From contig ML133482.1 of the NCBI GenBank assembly GCA_003864495.1, forward strand, positions 183,365 through 247,364: a stretch of 64,000 nucleotides of DNA, given 5' to 3'. The notes beneath the pieces are model-generated. The model had not been told where the DNA came from. It saw only the letters and a list, made by a program, of their open reading frames with translations, and ran no database searches. Positions 31,348 to 44,900 of this stretch are shown here, one piece after another. This DNA comes from Nemopilema nomurai (lineage: Eukaryota > Cnidaria > Scyphozoa > Rhizostomeae > Rhizostomatidae). Both the position numbers and the translations under genes were made by a program. The first letter of the stretch is position 1. Every line of letters begins with the position of its first letter.

Positions 31348-34300
31348 TCTGCTGTCTAACGGAATGGTGATTGTTGCGCTAAGGAAGATTAGGATGCCCT
31401 TTTAACTGAAATGCCTGTTGCGTAGCAAAAGGTATTCATTGGATTTCAAGACCCTTAAAACAATGGATAATTTATGGCAAAGATTTGGTTCGGTAAGTCT
31501 ATGCAATGCATATGCATCAATGGTTGCACGTTATCAATTCCTGAGGCCCATTGATCTTTCTCTCAAATGGTTCTAATTTGCAACTTCTTGTAAAAAGCCA
31601 CATCTCGTATCTTTGTTTTGTTTATAGAAGAGTGGTCTCGAAAATCAAGGACTGCTTTTCTTTTAGAAATGTTAAACATACCCTTCCCTAGTTAGGGTAT
31701 ATAATAATCTGCTTAAGCCTCATTTCTTCTCTCCTTCTCTATTACAGCCATTCGAAGGTTCAAAACGTGCTTTCAACTTAGCATATGCAGTTCTATTTTC
31801 CTCCATTCAACCAATGCTGCCATGAATCATTGTGTGCTTATTACGGACTTCACCCCTCGTACACCTTTTGTGGAAATTCTTTTGTTTAATCTGAAAATGC
31901 CCAGAAATCCTATTGTTTTAGGAAAAAATCTCGCTCGCTAAATTCTAAGGGAATTTCCTTAGAATGTGGTCTATAACAGACATACCTTTTTTGTTTGTAT
32001 CAGATATTTTGTCTCAAATATTTCAACTCTGGTGCAAGTCAACAGAGCTTAATTAAAAAGTGGATACTTAAAGATTCATGATGATACGATACTTGCGTTA
32101 GGAAAGACTAGGATGGTCTTTAAACTCATTTGTTTGTTTTGCAATGCGGTTTGCAGGTCATAATTGACTGCTCTTGCAAATTACCCACAAAGCATTGAGA
32201 GCAATTTCAACAGTGCACAGGGCTCTGCGGAAAGGGACTCCACAGGTCTCAGCGGAAAGGGACAAGTCACAGGTCTCTGCGGAAGGGGACAAGTCACAGG
32301 TACAGAGGAGCAAAACTAAAGTGTAGCAGGAACAAAATTTATTAAGAAAACTGCAATAATGAATGGCAGCTATCAATTCTCAAACTCAGTTCGACAGTCG
32401 AGACCTCGGCTGGGTCGTGTGTAGCTCGCCATTTGGTGTGTTGTCCAATCGCTGTTTGTGAACTTCCAAGAATGTCGAATACAAAGGGGTGACAGTGATT
32501 GGCTTGAAGCAAGAAAGATTGGGTCTATTGTTAATTTGTACATGATTTCGAAATGTTTAGCCAGAAAAGCAAGGGTCACAAAGGAAAGAGGTATAGGCCA
32601 AAAAGGTGATTCCTGGAAGTTCATAAAGACGGCAGAACAAGGCGAGGATGACAAATGGCAAGGGTATTGCCTAGATAAGACGTGAAGGCAGTTTCGCTCA
32701 GAAAAGATAGTAGGAGTGATAGTTCCTGTAACAGAAATTAGCAACAAGAAAGATTATTGCGAAGAGTCTTGTTGTTTTACAGAAAGGCGATTAACACCAT
32801 CAATACCTGAGCAAAACTTTGTGTCTCCTGCCTCAGGCATGCGAAAGCCATTTTGACACCACTTTTGTATAAGGAACTTTTCTTCAGTGTCACGAAATGC
32901 AAATTTATGTTTGTGAATATGAGAACCATTTGACTAAGAACTAATGCTGAAAGCTCGTTTGATAAATTTGAAGTAGAACTGCACCTCTTTCAATTGTCAG
33001 TTCTGTAAATATTTTTTCAGCTACTGCTTATGGTTATATGGACAACATGGCTGTTCCTAGAATATTTTTGAAGACAATTCAGTGAACTAGGCGTGCACTC
33101 CGTGAACTTATGATTGTGTGTGCCACTCATATTATACGGCCAGGAATAAAAATGTTATTACTAAACGATTAGACAGAGTTTGGCACAAGTCACAAGGCCA
33201 ATCCATTACCTCAAAATTCTAATGCATCTATCATGTCACCAAACCCACTATTTTTATCTTCTTTATCGTGATAACTTACCCCTCATTTTTTTTGGTAAAA
33301 GTAAAAAATAATTTCGAGCATTTACCTTCTTTGAGCTCGAGATCGGTGAAAATTGTTTTCATGCACACGCCATTTTTAAAATCACAAGAAAACTTCGATG
33401 GAAGATATAAACTTAAACAATTTTCTGTTGTAGGAAAAGGTACTCCACAAAGACTAGCAGCAGAGTATTACTTTGCTTTTCTATCAATTTTGAATTTGAA
33501 ATCATTTACTTTTAGTATACTCTGCTTTCTTGATCACGTCATTTTCAAAATCCCGCCAAAACTGTGGTGGGGAATCGTTTATGTCGCCATTCAGTTTAAT
33601 AAAATTGTATTCTAATCTTCAGCACCGCTTGATTCGAGCTGCAGTAGGTGGATTCGAGCCTTAGACTTCTGAACTATTATTTCCAACATTAAGTTGGTTA
33701 TTATTTGTTATGAAGGCCGTTTGGTCGATATCTCAGACTCATCTTTTCAATCAAGGGATGGTAGATATTTGCATTTTCAATTCATTTACGAGAAATTTGT
33801 AGATAATTTTCTACTTTAGGGAAAGGTACTCCGTAAAGCCAAGACGCAGAATATTACTTTGCTCCTTTTCAATTATGAAATATGCTCTGTTTATTGCCTG
33901 TACATTTGCTAGCAAGGCGCCAAGAGGACCGCATGTTAAAACTCGCAGCATACTATTGATAGAAATAATGAACTCACCTGCTGCATATTGCCATACCACT
34001 CTGCAGTGCTTAGGGTGAAATTTAAAACTCTCTTCATGGTTGATTTTTCTTGTTCATTTACCAGTTTATTTCTTGCTAAGATATTCGAAAAGCTGCCAGC
34101 CAGCCTAGGCCAACACCTTGCACCACGCTTCCATAAGAGATATTTGAAGAAATTCGACGGGCAGCAAACATAATCGTGGCTTTTGTTTTAGCAGCGCAAA
34201 TTCACAAGGGAAATTCACCTGATTCGTTGATCACTATTCCCTAGATAGAATACAATTCCACTGAGAATATTAAGGTTGTTATTTTCACGGAAAAGACTCT

Positions 34301-35911
34301 CACGAAAGTATTGGATTGCTACTTCTGGGACTTAGTAAACGAGTGTGCAGGCCACTTGACATTTCTTCGGATTTGGACTTGTGGATATAATTGATTAGGC
34401 TATTGAGTATGAAACCCGTCCTAATAAATCTTTCCTTATATTTTCAAGGCCAACTTTGTTTCTAGTTGCCTCTTCACTGTTTCTCAAAGACCTCCACGGA
34501 GGTGCTTTAATTATCACTATTAGCATTTGACAGACAATGATGGAGACGAGATGATGATGATGACACGGGAAAACAGTCAGTGTTACTGCCCTCTTTACAA
34601 TGCAAAGCCGAGAAGACGTTAGCTAAACATTGACAACAACAACAAGACCGTTATGAACAAAAATCAAACAAATTTTGTGAAGGCATTTAAATAAGAGAAA
34701 TTACCACTGTGCGAAGCTTATACCAATAGTGGTATATGATACAGCCAGACCAAAGCAGAAACTGATCTAAAAGTTGTTTAATAGCCACCAGCAAAGAGTA
34801 TCTCACTTTTAAAAACAGAACTTGAAAATATATAAAACGAGCTTGTTGCATGGTTTCTTTCCTAAGGGCTCTTGTGAAATAGTTTTCTTATTTCCTTCCT
34901 CTTATTTCCTAAGGGCTCTTGTATCTCCCTACAGGGTTATCCCCTTGCATGGTTCTCCTCTCGCAGGGTTTCCCTTTTGCTTGGTTCTCCCTATGCAGGG
35001 TCCTCCCCTTGCAGGGTTCTCCTCTTGCATAGGTCTCCCCAAACTCAGATCTTCCCTCCAGCTTATAACCAACTCAAAGCAAGTCTGATACGCAATCACC
35101 CAGGAAGCTAATTAGACGGTTCATGATAAAAATTAACAATACTTGCAAAATTTGAGAACTTTCACAATTTAACTTATTACAAAGAAAACTTATCTGATGA
35201 CAACTCAGTTTATCCGCCCAAGTCACAGTTGACGAAAATTCACTTCTCGTAGTGCATTTACAAAATTTAATGATCACTCTTCATCTTTTATAGATTTACT
35301 GGTCTACATTCGTGAACGTTGTGGTCTACATCCGTGCAGATCATTCAATTTAACCCACCCCCCATTTCTCCCCTCCCAGAAAGATATCATGTTTGACGCT
35401 ACCTTTAACTTGGCAAATCGCTACTTATTATGCATTATGCAAAGTTAGCAACCATTCTGGTGTAATCAAATAATATTTATCAAGCATTATCTAATGAATG
35501 CAGCCTGTCTAATCTACTAATGATCATTCTAAAAAAGAAATAATCCCATTCCTTCATTGGAAAGCAATGAAATTCTGAAGGCGACATCTTCAAATGCACT
35601 ACTTTGTACAACGATGTCCCAGATATCTTCATTATGACGTCATCACCAAAATAATTGCGACTTTCAGTTACTGAAGCTATCTTTCTTATATCACAAACAC
35701 GAAGCACTGTCATTTAGATTTTGTGTCGCTGATTTCTTAAGGGTAGACCGTGAGTGTGGTGGTGCCTACCATCTACCTCTAAGACGCTAGCTTGCTATTA
35801 GAAATTGCTGAGTGGGACCTATAGGCCACAATATGCACATGTTAATAAACAATTAAACAATATTTCGATTCATATGAATTCATACTGACTGTTTAACAGT
35901 ACCCCAGGTAA
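31348..35911. other. Intergenic region between MFS gene and ARFGEF 3' end
   Basis: No gene is supported. It contains a short 28-bp tandem repeat (about 32215-32300, AGGTCTC...GGACAAGTCAC), two diverged copies of a 70-bp segment (about 33425-33495 and 33808-33880, sharing AAAGGTACTCC and TATTACTTTGC), and a degenerate T/C-rich repeat at about 34900-35050. The last few hundred bases should be the ARFGEF 3' UTR. Confidence 0.5.
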
Positions 35912-38900
35912 CTAGCTATCGATCTCTGATTGATTTAATATACCGAATACTGGCCTAATTCGCATAAAAAGTTTATAAAGAATTGAGCGCAGTTCCAGCT
36001 TCATGTCGAAAGTAACCATCTCGCACATGAACGGGTAGAAAATCGGAATGTGGTGCTTGAACTGAAAGAAGAAAGCGATCAAAACATGAGAAAACTGATA
36101 TTGAGAATTGAAGATTGGTTTTAGAGAGAGGTTGCAAACGAGACGGTGATGGCTCTTCAGTTCTGAGTCTACCGCTTCAAATGCAACGTTAGTACAATTG
36201 TATCTATAATGCAGCGATTAATAATGACTGAGCGGTTAACACGGGTCACTGTTCGCATATTCAAAACCTAATCACGATTAAACAAGTTAAACAAAAATGG
36301 TCTATCGTGTTAAACTGTACACAGTATGGACCATTGTAGGAACTATCAAAACCTAATCGCGATTAAACAAGTTAAACAAAAATGGTCTATCGTGTTAACC
36401 TGTACACAGTATGGACTATTGTTAGAGTAATCAAAACCTGATCGCGATTAAACAAGTTAAACAAAAATGGTCTATCGTGTTGATCTACAGACAACATGGA
36501 GTATTGTTAGAGTAATCAAAACCTAATCACGATGAAGATAGTGTCAATGGAGCAAATGCGCCATTCTACTGTATTGTATACTTTAATGTACAGGAGAGAA
36601 GACTGTAGAAATATAAAAATGCTACTGATTTTCTCGGAATTATGTAGCCATATACTGGTTAGCTTGCAAACAAGTATTCTGTTTACTGCAAGATTAAAGA
36701 AATCTAGATTATGACCCTTACCCGTTTGTCGTCCAGCTTGAGAAGTTTTGTGAAAACTAGCAACATTAACGATGTCCACGAATCACGATGTTTTGTCGAC
36801 TCTAACAATGTGTAATACGCGAGGGTTTCTTTTGCGACTCTGAAACGTAAATACAGGCATACAGTGAGCACCGGAAATAAACGGAGGAGCATAAAAGCTG
36901 CGCATTAACCAAATACAAGTCACGTGAACATCTTAGGCTTTGTGGCCAATTAATTTGCTGCTCTTCTTTGAGCCCAAAATTACAAGCCCGAGAAAGGGAA
37001 GTTGAGCGTGATGCATGAATACGAGGCAAAATAATTTGACATGTGAAAACGAGACAAGAGCCATCTCTTGCAGCCTTATACGAAGTGTATAACATAAATT
37101 GTTGTATTCATAAACAATTTGGGAGCCATTCAATGACAAATTGTACTAGAAGGTATATTAAGAAATTCAACTTGTTTCTTAAACAAATAAAACCAATGCA
37201 AACTAATAAACAAAAACATTGTTTACATACAACAGCTACAATTAAAAATCATGGAATTGAATGAGAAGCAAGAAAGAGTATTTAAGGATACAACATCGTG
37301 ATAAGACATCGATAAGGCTTCAAAGCACTCAACCGTGCCCGATTAGACCTAAAGCAACCCTTCCCTTACAGGCCAAAGAAGGATCTAATTTCTATATATA
37401 ACCTTCCGAACTTAGATTAAATTAGTCACAGATTGCCAAGTTTTCACAAGAATAATCGAAAAGCAGATTTATCATTCCAATCAACCAACTAGCAGAATAA
37501 TCTAAAAGATTAGTGAGATTGCAGATAAATCTAAAAGATTAGCTAGATTGCAGATTAATCTATAAGATTAGCAAGATTGCAGATAAATCTAAAAGATTAG
37601 CTAGATTGCAGATTAATCTAAAAGATTAGCAAAATTGCAGATTAATCTAAAAGATTAGCAAGATAGTTTAAACTTGTACCAGATTTATCAGGTAGCAGAT
37701 AACATTTTAGAGAATGTTGCTTACCTTAACAATCGTGCATCTATTTCTGCGTGCGATTCACTGCGAGATTGGTCGTTGTATATCCCAAACAATATTCGAT
37801 AAACGCATGCTAAACTACAAGTTTCTTGTTTCAATAAATTCGGCCTTGATTTTCCTTTGATAAAGCCTGCAACGAAAATGGAAGCAGACTGTTTCTCAAG
37901 GTATTTCTGATTGCATTGCTGATGGCGATCAAGGAAGTAAAGGTGGTGAAGATTATGGTGTCGTAAATGTTGAAGAAAGAAATGAAAATGAAAGGATGAT
38001 GAAAATATTCAGAATTTTCAAAAAGCCTTTGGCTTAAGCCATGATTTGTTGGTGGTATTAACAAGAATAATGCATTCTGAAGCAAATCGAAATATCTTGA
38101 GTGCTAGGAAATATCCATTTGATGAGATTCAACCAAATTAAGGTAATTCCCACATTTTTACAGTGGCTGGAGCTGCAAGTGATAACAGAGTTCCCACCGG
38201 TACGAAACTAAAGCGATTATTAGCGCCGCTTCTTACCCGCTTTCCATAACAGTGTTCGCTGGTCGTAGTTTTTATTGAAATTGCTCGCAAACTTGTGCGA
38301 CTCCATGAGAATGTCGGCGAACAGAAGCAACTGGGCCGAAGTCAGCTGGGAAAACATGCCGGTGTCTATGAGTGACGTCACGTGGGCCGCTTGGGGATCC
38401 TGAAAAGTGAAATTGGGTTTGAAATTCGCGAATGGGAATAACTGATAAGAATGATTCTTGTTCGGCAGTGGTGCTTTCTAGGCAGAAAGAAAGAGGAATT
38501 TCAAAATGAAAGCGATGTCACAATGGATAAACAGAAATCCTTACACCAGAAAATCTTGTCCACGGGGAAAGGGAGGTTGCTTGAAAAGATAAATCTAGTT
38601 ACGATGATTTTTATTTCAGTGCAAATGTAGGAAAGTTCTATCTAAGAACTATATATATAACATAGAAAATTCGATATCAGAGGCCCCAAAGAGTTGTCAC
38701 AAAAATAAGTGATTGATTGCCTTCAAAGGGGGGATAATTCTCAAATACATCTCCTTGGGATTCAAACTTTTTTGCAATTCTATATCTAAAACGAGCTAAT
38801 TTAGCAACTTCCCCTAGCACAGAGCTTGAGTTAAACATTCGCTATTAAGAAATCACGAAGGAGCCACGAGGAACTCAGAATACGGCAAACTACGAAATGG

Positions 38901-41900
38901 TGGTTTTTACAACAATCAAGAGAATCATTTATATCGCCTACTACCTATCCTCTTTTCGAGAATTTATATCAGAACATTAATGTGCATTTATACATTATAA
39001 TATCATGATATGAACGTATTATCGCTGTCTTTATCAATCGCTATATTTTTAATGAAGCCGTTAATTTAATTGAACCTGTTGGTAAACCAATTACAATACA
39101 ACGGGCAACAAATTTTATGAAATAATAATATATATAATAATATATAATAATATTATATAATCAATTAAGTCAAAGATCGCTTAATACGATGACTACCAAC
39201 CTGTGTAATCGATTCGCTTCTATCCTCACTCGGTGTAGTGCTATCAATGTTCTGTTTACAGATTGAATAACTTTATATATGAAAGCAATAAAAAGTTTAG
39301 GACTACTTTTTAAAATAAAAAAAATAAAAATTAATAGTTAAGTGTATACAGTCGATGTCGAATTCATACAAAAAGTCTGATATCTGAGAAGTAAGCAACT
39401 CTTTGATTAAGATGTTTATTGCATTATGATAATTCATTACTATTTAAAACAAGGTTGTAAAAGAAAATAATCCTCAACTAGAAGAAAAAGATTCAGGTTA
39501 CTAAAATAATTTAGTCTTCAGATTTATGGAGGCGATTTTTAAGGAAGGCTTTCTGCTTGGAACTCCAACTTTGAGACTTGATAGCAACTTTGAGACTTCC
39601 TAGACCAACCTTAAGATTTGATAGACCAACCTTAAGATTTGATAGACCAACCTTAAGATTTGATAGACCAACCTTAAGATTTGATAGACCAATCCTGAGA
39701 CTTGATAGACCAACTCTAAAGCTTGATAGACCAACGCTAAGACTTGCTAGACCAACCCTAAGACTTGATAGACCAACCCTAAAGCTTGATAGACCAACCC
39801 TAAGACTTGATAGACCGACCCTAAAGATTGATAGACCAACCACAAGACTTGATAGACCAATCCTAAAACTTGATAGACCAAGGCTAAGACTTGAAAGACC
39901 AACCTTGAGACTTGATAGACCAACCCTAAGACTTGATAGACCAACCCTAAAGCTTGATAGACCAATCCTAAAACTTGATAGACCAAGGCTAAGACTTGAA
40001 AGACCAACCTTGAGACTTGATAGACCAGCCGTAAGATTTGATAGACCAACCTTAAGACTTGATAGACCAACATGAAGATTTGATAGACCAACATTAAGAT
40101 TTGATAGACCAACCTTGAGACTTGATAGCCAACTTTAAGATTTGATAGACCAACCCTAAGACTTGATAGACCAACCGTAAAATTTGATAGACCATCCTAA
40201 AAGGTTTACAGAACCAGTTGATGGACCGATCGTATTTCTCGTTAGTTTATTAATTACCTGTGCGGCTGCCATATTTTCAGCGTCCTCTTTTTTGCTTGTC
40301 GACGGGAAGAAAATGATATTGTCGATCGTGTTTACGAGCTCGAGTTGAACAACGCACTTGATTAGCAGCGAATTGAACAGAGTCCGATCTTGCGTGATTT
40401 CTGGCGGGGAAGATGAAAAACGTCAAGATGTTGAATCAAAGAAGATATGTAAAAAACACGACAACATAGAAAAAGGTATGTTAGGTAAAACACAAATACA
40501 CTCTCGAGCCTGATAGTACCTGTACCCCCAAAAAGAACAGTGAATCGGGAGACAATTTATTTGCTTTACTTTGCTTCTTTGATCAAAAGCCACTCACAAA
40601 CTAGGACCTAGCAATGAATGCCTGAGCCAAACAGAATTTTGTTTGTGATCTCATGGAAACAAGAAAACAAATCATAGATATTTGTAAAGGGCCAACTTAC
40701 TGTGTTTTGTGATGGAATGAATGCTTTCCTTCGACTCGGCGCGGGTCATTGGCATCATTGGAGTCATCGGCAGACTGTGCACGCTGATATCATCTCCCTC
40801 GTTGACGTCATAAGCGTCCAGGTCTCCTTTCGCTGAAAGGCAGTCGTGTTTACAATGACTATATACTTGGTTGGTACTTACACAAGATAAACCCCAGTTG
40901 AAACCAACTAAATAAGTCCGATAAGGCCTTTCGTTTCATGAGATCCGTTCTGGATGGAAAAGCTTGTCTTGCTAAACGGAAATGCCTATAAGTAAAATTC
41001 CATTTGGAACCGTTCCAATAAGTTCCCGCGTAAATGCAGTTTTATGCTCGAAATAGAACAATCTGTTCAATTAAGGAATAGAGACTGAAAGCCAGGCTGT
41101 CATACATATGGTAACAAATGCGTCTTTGTTATGAAAAGCCATCAAGTTAAAACGGCAAAGCAGAAGAATCTAGAGGGAGCCATAGAACTCCTCTATTCCT
41201 GGACAAAAAAATCTTTTCACCAACTTTTCCTTCCCCCCTTGTAGCTAAAGAGCATCTATGCCCTTACCCCTATATAATTCGTTTTTTACGAGAACTTTGG
41301 GAGTGGAAAAAATTCTCGTTTGCGTCTTTGCAAAAATAAACTTTGAACAATTGATACATGAAATAAAGCATACTTTCTTGCTTGATGATGTCTTTAACGA
41401 TTTCTCTTCGCAAAAAGGAAGATGTACTTAATGCTAACTTGCAAGCACACGTGAAATTTACTCATCCTACGGACTCAGAATCTTGGGCTCATTCAAAGGA
41501 AAGGACATGAAAGGAAAAGAAAGAAAAGGAAAGAAAGAAAAGAGAAAAAAAGGGAAGGAAAAAAATGAATGAAAAGAAAAGGAAGGAAAAAGGAAAGAAA
41601 ATGAAAAAAAAGGAAGGCAAGAGAAAAAAGAAAAGGGAAAGAAAAAAGGGGAAAACAAGAAAAGGGAAGGAAAGAAAACGAAATGGAAAATTAAAAGAAA
41701 TTAAAAGAAAGGAAAAAAGGAAAAAAATTGAAAAAAGGAAGGAAAGGAAAAAGAAAAAAAGAAAAGAGAAAGAAAGAAAGAAAGAAAGAAAAGGAAATGG
41801 GAATTAAAAGAGACGAAAAAGGAAGAAAAAAGGGAAAAAAGGAAGGAAAGAAGAGGAAAGGAAAGAAAAGGGAAAAAATTAAACTAAATGGGAATGAAAA

Positions 41901-44900
41901 GAAATGAAAAGGAAGGAAAAAAGGAAAGAAAATAAAAAAAAGGAAGAACAGGAATAAGGAAAAAAAGGGAGAAAGAAAAGGGAAAAAAAGAAAAGGGAAG
42001 GAAAGAAAATAAACCGAAATGGAAAATGAAAAAAAATGAAAAGAAATGACAAGAAAGGAAAAAAGGAAAGGAAGCTAAAAAAGAAAAGAAAAATATAGAG
42101 AAAAAAAGAAGAGGAAAAGAGAGAAAAAAGGATGTAAGAAAAGGAAACCGGAATTGCAATTTTCAAATGGTAAGAGAACCTTTTAAGCATTCGATCATAA
42201 CGCAAATTGATGACACGGAAGCAAATTAAAGTCGAACTAACACATTTTGTTAATCCATGAAAAGCCTATGGTTTCATCAATGAAAAAACCAAGAACTACA
42301 CAACAGTGACTTACGATGGTTTGCACGTGGATGAGCTGTCCGCGTTTCAGCGAAATCTGCTGTGGCCTCCTGCAATCATAAGGAATATCAGCACATTTTA
42401 CAACCATAAATACAATCTTTTTTATAAGAACAGTTTTTAAGAATAGGAGCCTCAAAATTTGGTCAAAAATTAAGAACAAATTAAGAACACGCCGAGGCTC
42501 ATCGCTGAGTTACTATCAAATTTAATTTTGAAAGACGTCTGTGAAATGTCGGTTTTTCCTTTTTTTCGTGAACTCGTGACAAAAAACATGCAGGGCTAAG
42601 CAGGAGCTGTTTTACAGCAAGGGGTTGGCTAGGGGTGGAATGGGGGTGGAAAACCACCTAAGAAGTTTAAGAACAAATTAAGAATCCAGCCTTAGATTTT
42701 CGAAAAATTACGAAGCATTCAGCCTGAACTTAAATTTACAGGATCTTATAAAAGGACTAATTCTTTATCACAATTAAATCAATATTTCTCAGAGCATCTT
42801 AATAATGGGTTCCATGGAAGAGCCAAATAAACAAACAAACAAACCCTAGATGAAACTTGGTAATCTGTTTGAATAACATCTGCTTGACCCTCCGGTCGCC
42901 ATGTTAGTAACTGCGTCGGTAAGGAGGCTTCGAATATGTTTTTTATACATTCACAGGTCATTGCCCAGATGTCTAAGCTGAAACGCTGCCCGTTTGAAAC
43001 GACCAAATTCTCAAGACAATTGACTCCTGAGCGGGCTAATTGCTCGTTGTCTGAAATATAAATAGAACTGTCAATCAAACACCCCGATTCATTGATTTCA
43101 TTTAAAATTCTTTACCCCCGTCAGCCAAGGAAGATTTTCCAGGAGGTGGTCTGAAAAATCCTAGCTAACTATAATAGTACATAGCCAATAGATAAAAAAC
43201 TGCAATTAATGTTAGGCATCTTTAAATGATTTGAGAGCAGATATGACACTCTAAATAGCAGGTATAGACAGCTTGTGAGCAGAAAAGTACCAAACTTCAA
43301 AGCTGTCTCCTGCATCATTAAACTTATCCATATTAGACTTCAAAGTAGACTTATTTAGCTATTTGTCATAAAGTATTTGATAATGCGTTGCCAGAGCTGT
43401 ACACGTCTCTTAGCAATGTATATTGTCATTTCAAGTGAAAACTGAAGTATCAACTTTGAGTTACCACCTTCATATAGCACAATCATAATTCTTTTTGATA
43501 GTTGTTAACACATACACACCTTGCTGAACACACCAGACTAACTGATGGTACATGTCCGCTAAAAGAACATCAGCCAGTTCGTCAAAGTATTGGGTGAATA
43601 CATCAACAATGGCGTATAGTGCATGGTTACACGTGGTCGTCATCCATTCTGCTTTCTAAAACACAAGACGTCAGAGAAAGTGCTGACTTGAGTTGAAGTA
43701 GTAAAATGGCTTGATACAAATTAAAGCAATAGATGTGGACATTGTGGCAATTTGTTTTAAAAAGAAGTGATGGCGAATCTATTGGCATTGTTTAGAAGAA
43801 AACCTAAGAATGGAGAAAACAAGCTCTAAAAAGTGAAGAAAAACGTCATTAGAAAGTAAAGAAAGGGAATATGACATCCTTTGATGAGACGTGCTAGATT
43901 AAAGAACATCAAATTAATGGGTTGCTGTATCTTTAGTGTACACTGCCAACATGGAACAAACCAAATAGATGAGCAAGAGACGAAATCAGCCATTGCAACA
44001 ATACTTGAGGAGTTGCCCAGCAAGACTTGTTTACACAACATCGTTGGCCCTTAAAAAAATTTTGACCAAACTTCGGCCAATAGATATTCTACTAAAAGGA
44101 TGAACGTGATTTCGTACCTCCATCCAGTCAATCTGCTGATCAGGGAGCTTCATGCTGTCGAATATTCTGAAAACTACCTTGAAAATCTCTTTCCACCAAT
44201 GTTTATGAAATGTGTGTCCGTACGACTTCATAATCTCGAACATCACTGTCAGTGCCCTGAAGTTAATCAAAAAGATTATGGGTCACGTTGGCTACATAAC
44301 CGAGGAGATAAGAAGAGAAGAGTGTAGTACATAGTCCTTAAGAAAAGACTATTGATTTATCAATTTAGTTAGAGACGTCAAATCCATCTGCCATCATGGA
44401 CAATATGTCTAATTTGACGACCAATTGCAACATTATTACTGTTTTTAATTTCTTTGAAAAGCTTTGGCAGCCTTTTGCCTGCAGCTAAGTGTGAAATTTC
44501 TGATCCTTTTACAAGAATAAACTAAACCTCTAATATGACTAATATAGAGAGTATCCAAAAGGGAACTTTTACAGGCAATATCGGAGAGAAGACAAATGTA
44601 GCTGTAATCAATGTCTGACAATGTAGACATATAATTAATTTATTGAATAATATTATTGAATTAACTGACTGTTAAGTAATAATATCTATAAGGCGATTTT
44701 AAGAGGCCCTCATACGAAGCAAACAAAAGACTGTCCCTAAACATTGAGAAAATCTTGTTTAAAAAAGATGGCTTCTAACGTACTTGCCAATTAATACAAT
44801 TGTAGCAATTAATTGTCAATTCAAACTATTCACCAACATTAATCACCAACAAGTATCACAAACTATACCAAATTAACGACAGAGCAGCAAAGGAATCCTA

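Larger units (their letters stand above)
35912..42369 (-). other. ARFGEF1: ARFGEF exons 30-36: C-terminal HDS region and stop
   Basis: Exons 42315-42369, 40701-40832, 40258-40400, 38237-38399, 37725-37866, 36722-36839, 35912-36061. Matches to human BIG1: [69 protein letters not shown], and in the last exon [20 protein letters not shown]. Exons 34-36 are more diverged than the rest but splice in phase. The protein ends SEIDS at TAG 35912-35914. Confidence 0.88.

Noticed and set aside
33268..33615. 115-codon + strand open frame
   Set aside because: AT-rich, includes a diverged repeat also found at about 33810, with no protein signature.
39511..40112. Repetitive frames with LDRPTLR or VYQVLGL units
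   Set aside because: By-products of the 21-bp intronic minisatellite.
41467..42205. Lys/Glu-rich and Phe/Ser-rich open frames
   Set aside because: Produced by the polypurine tract read on either strand.
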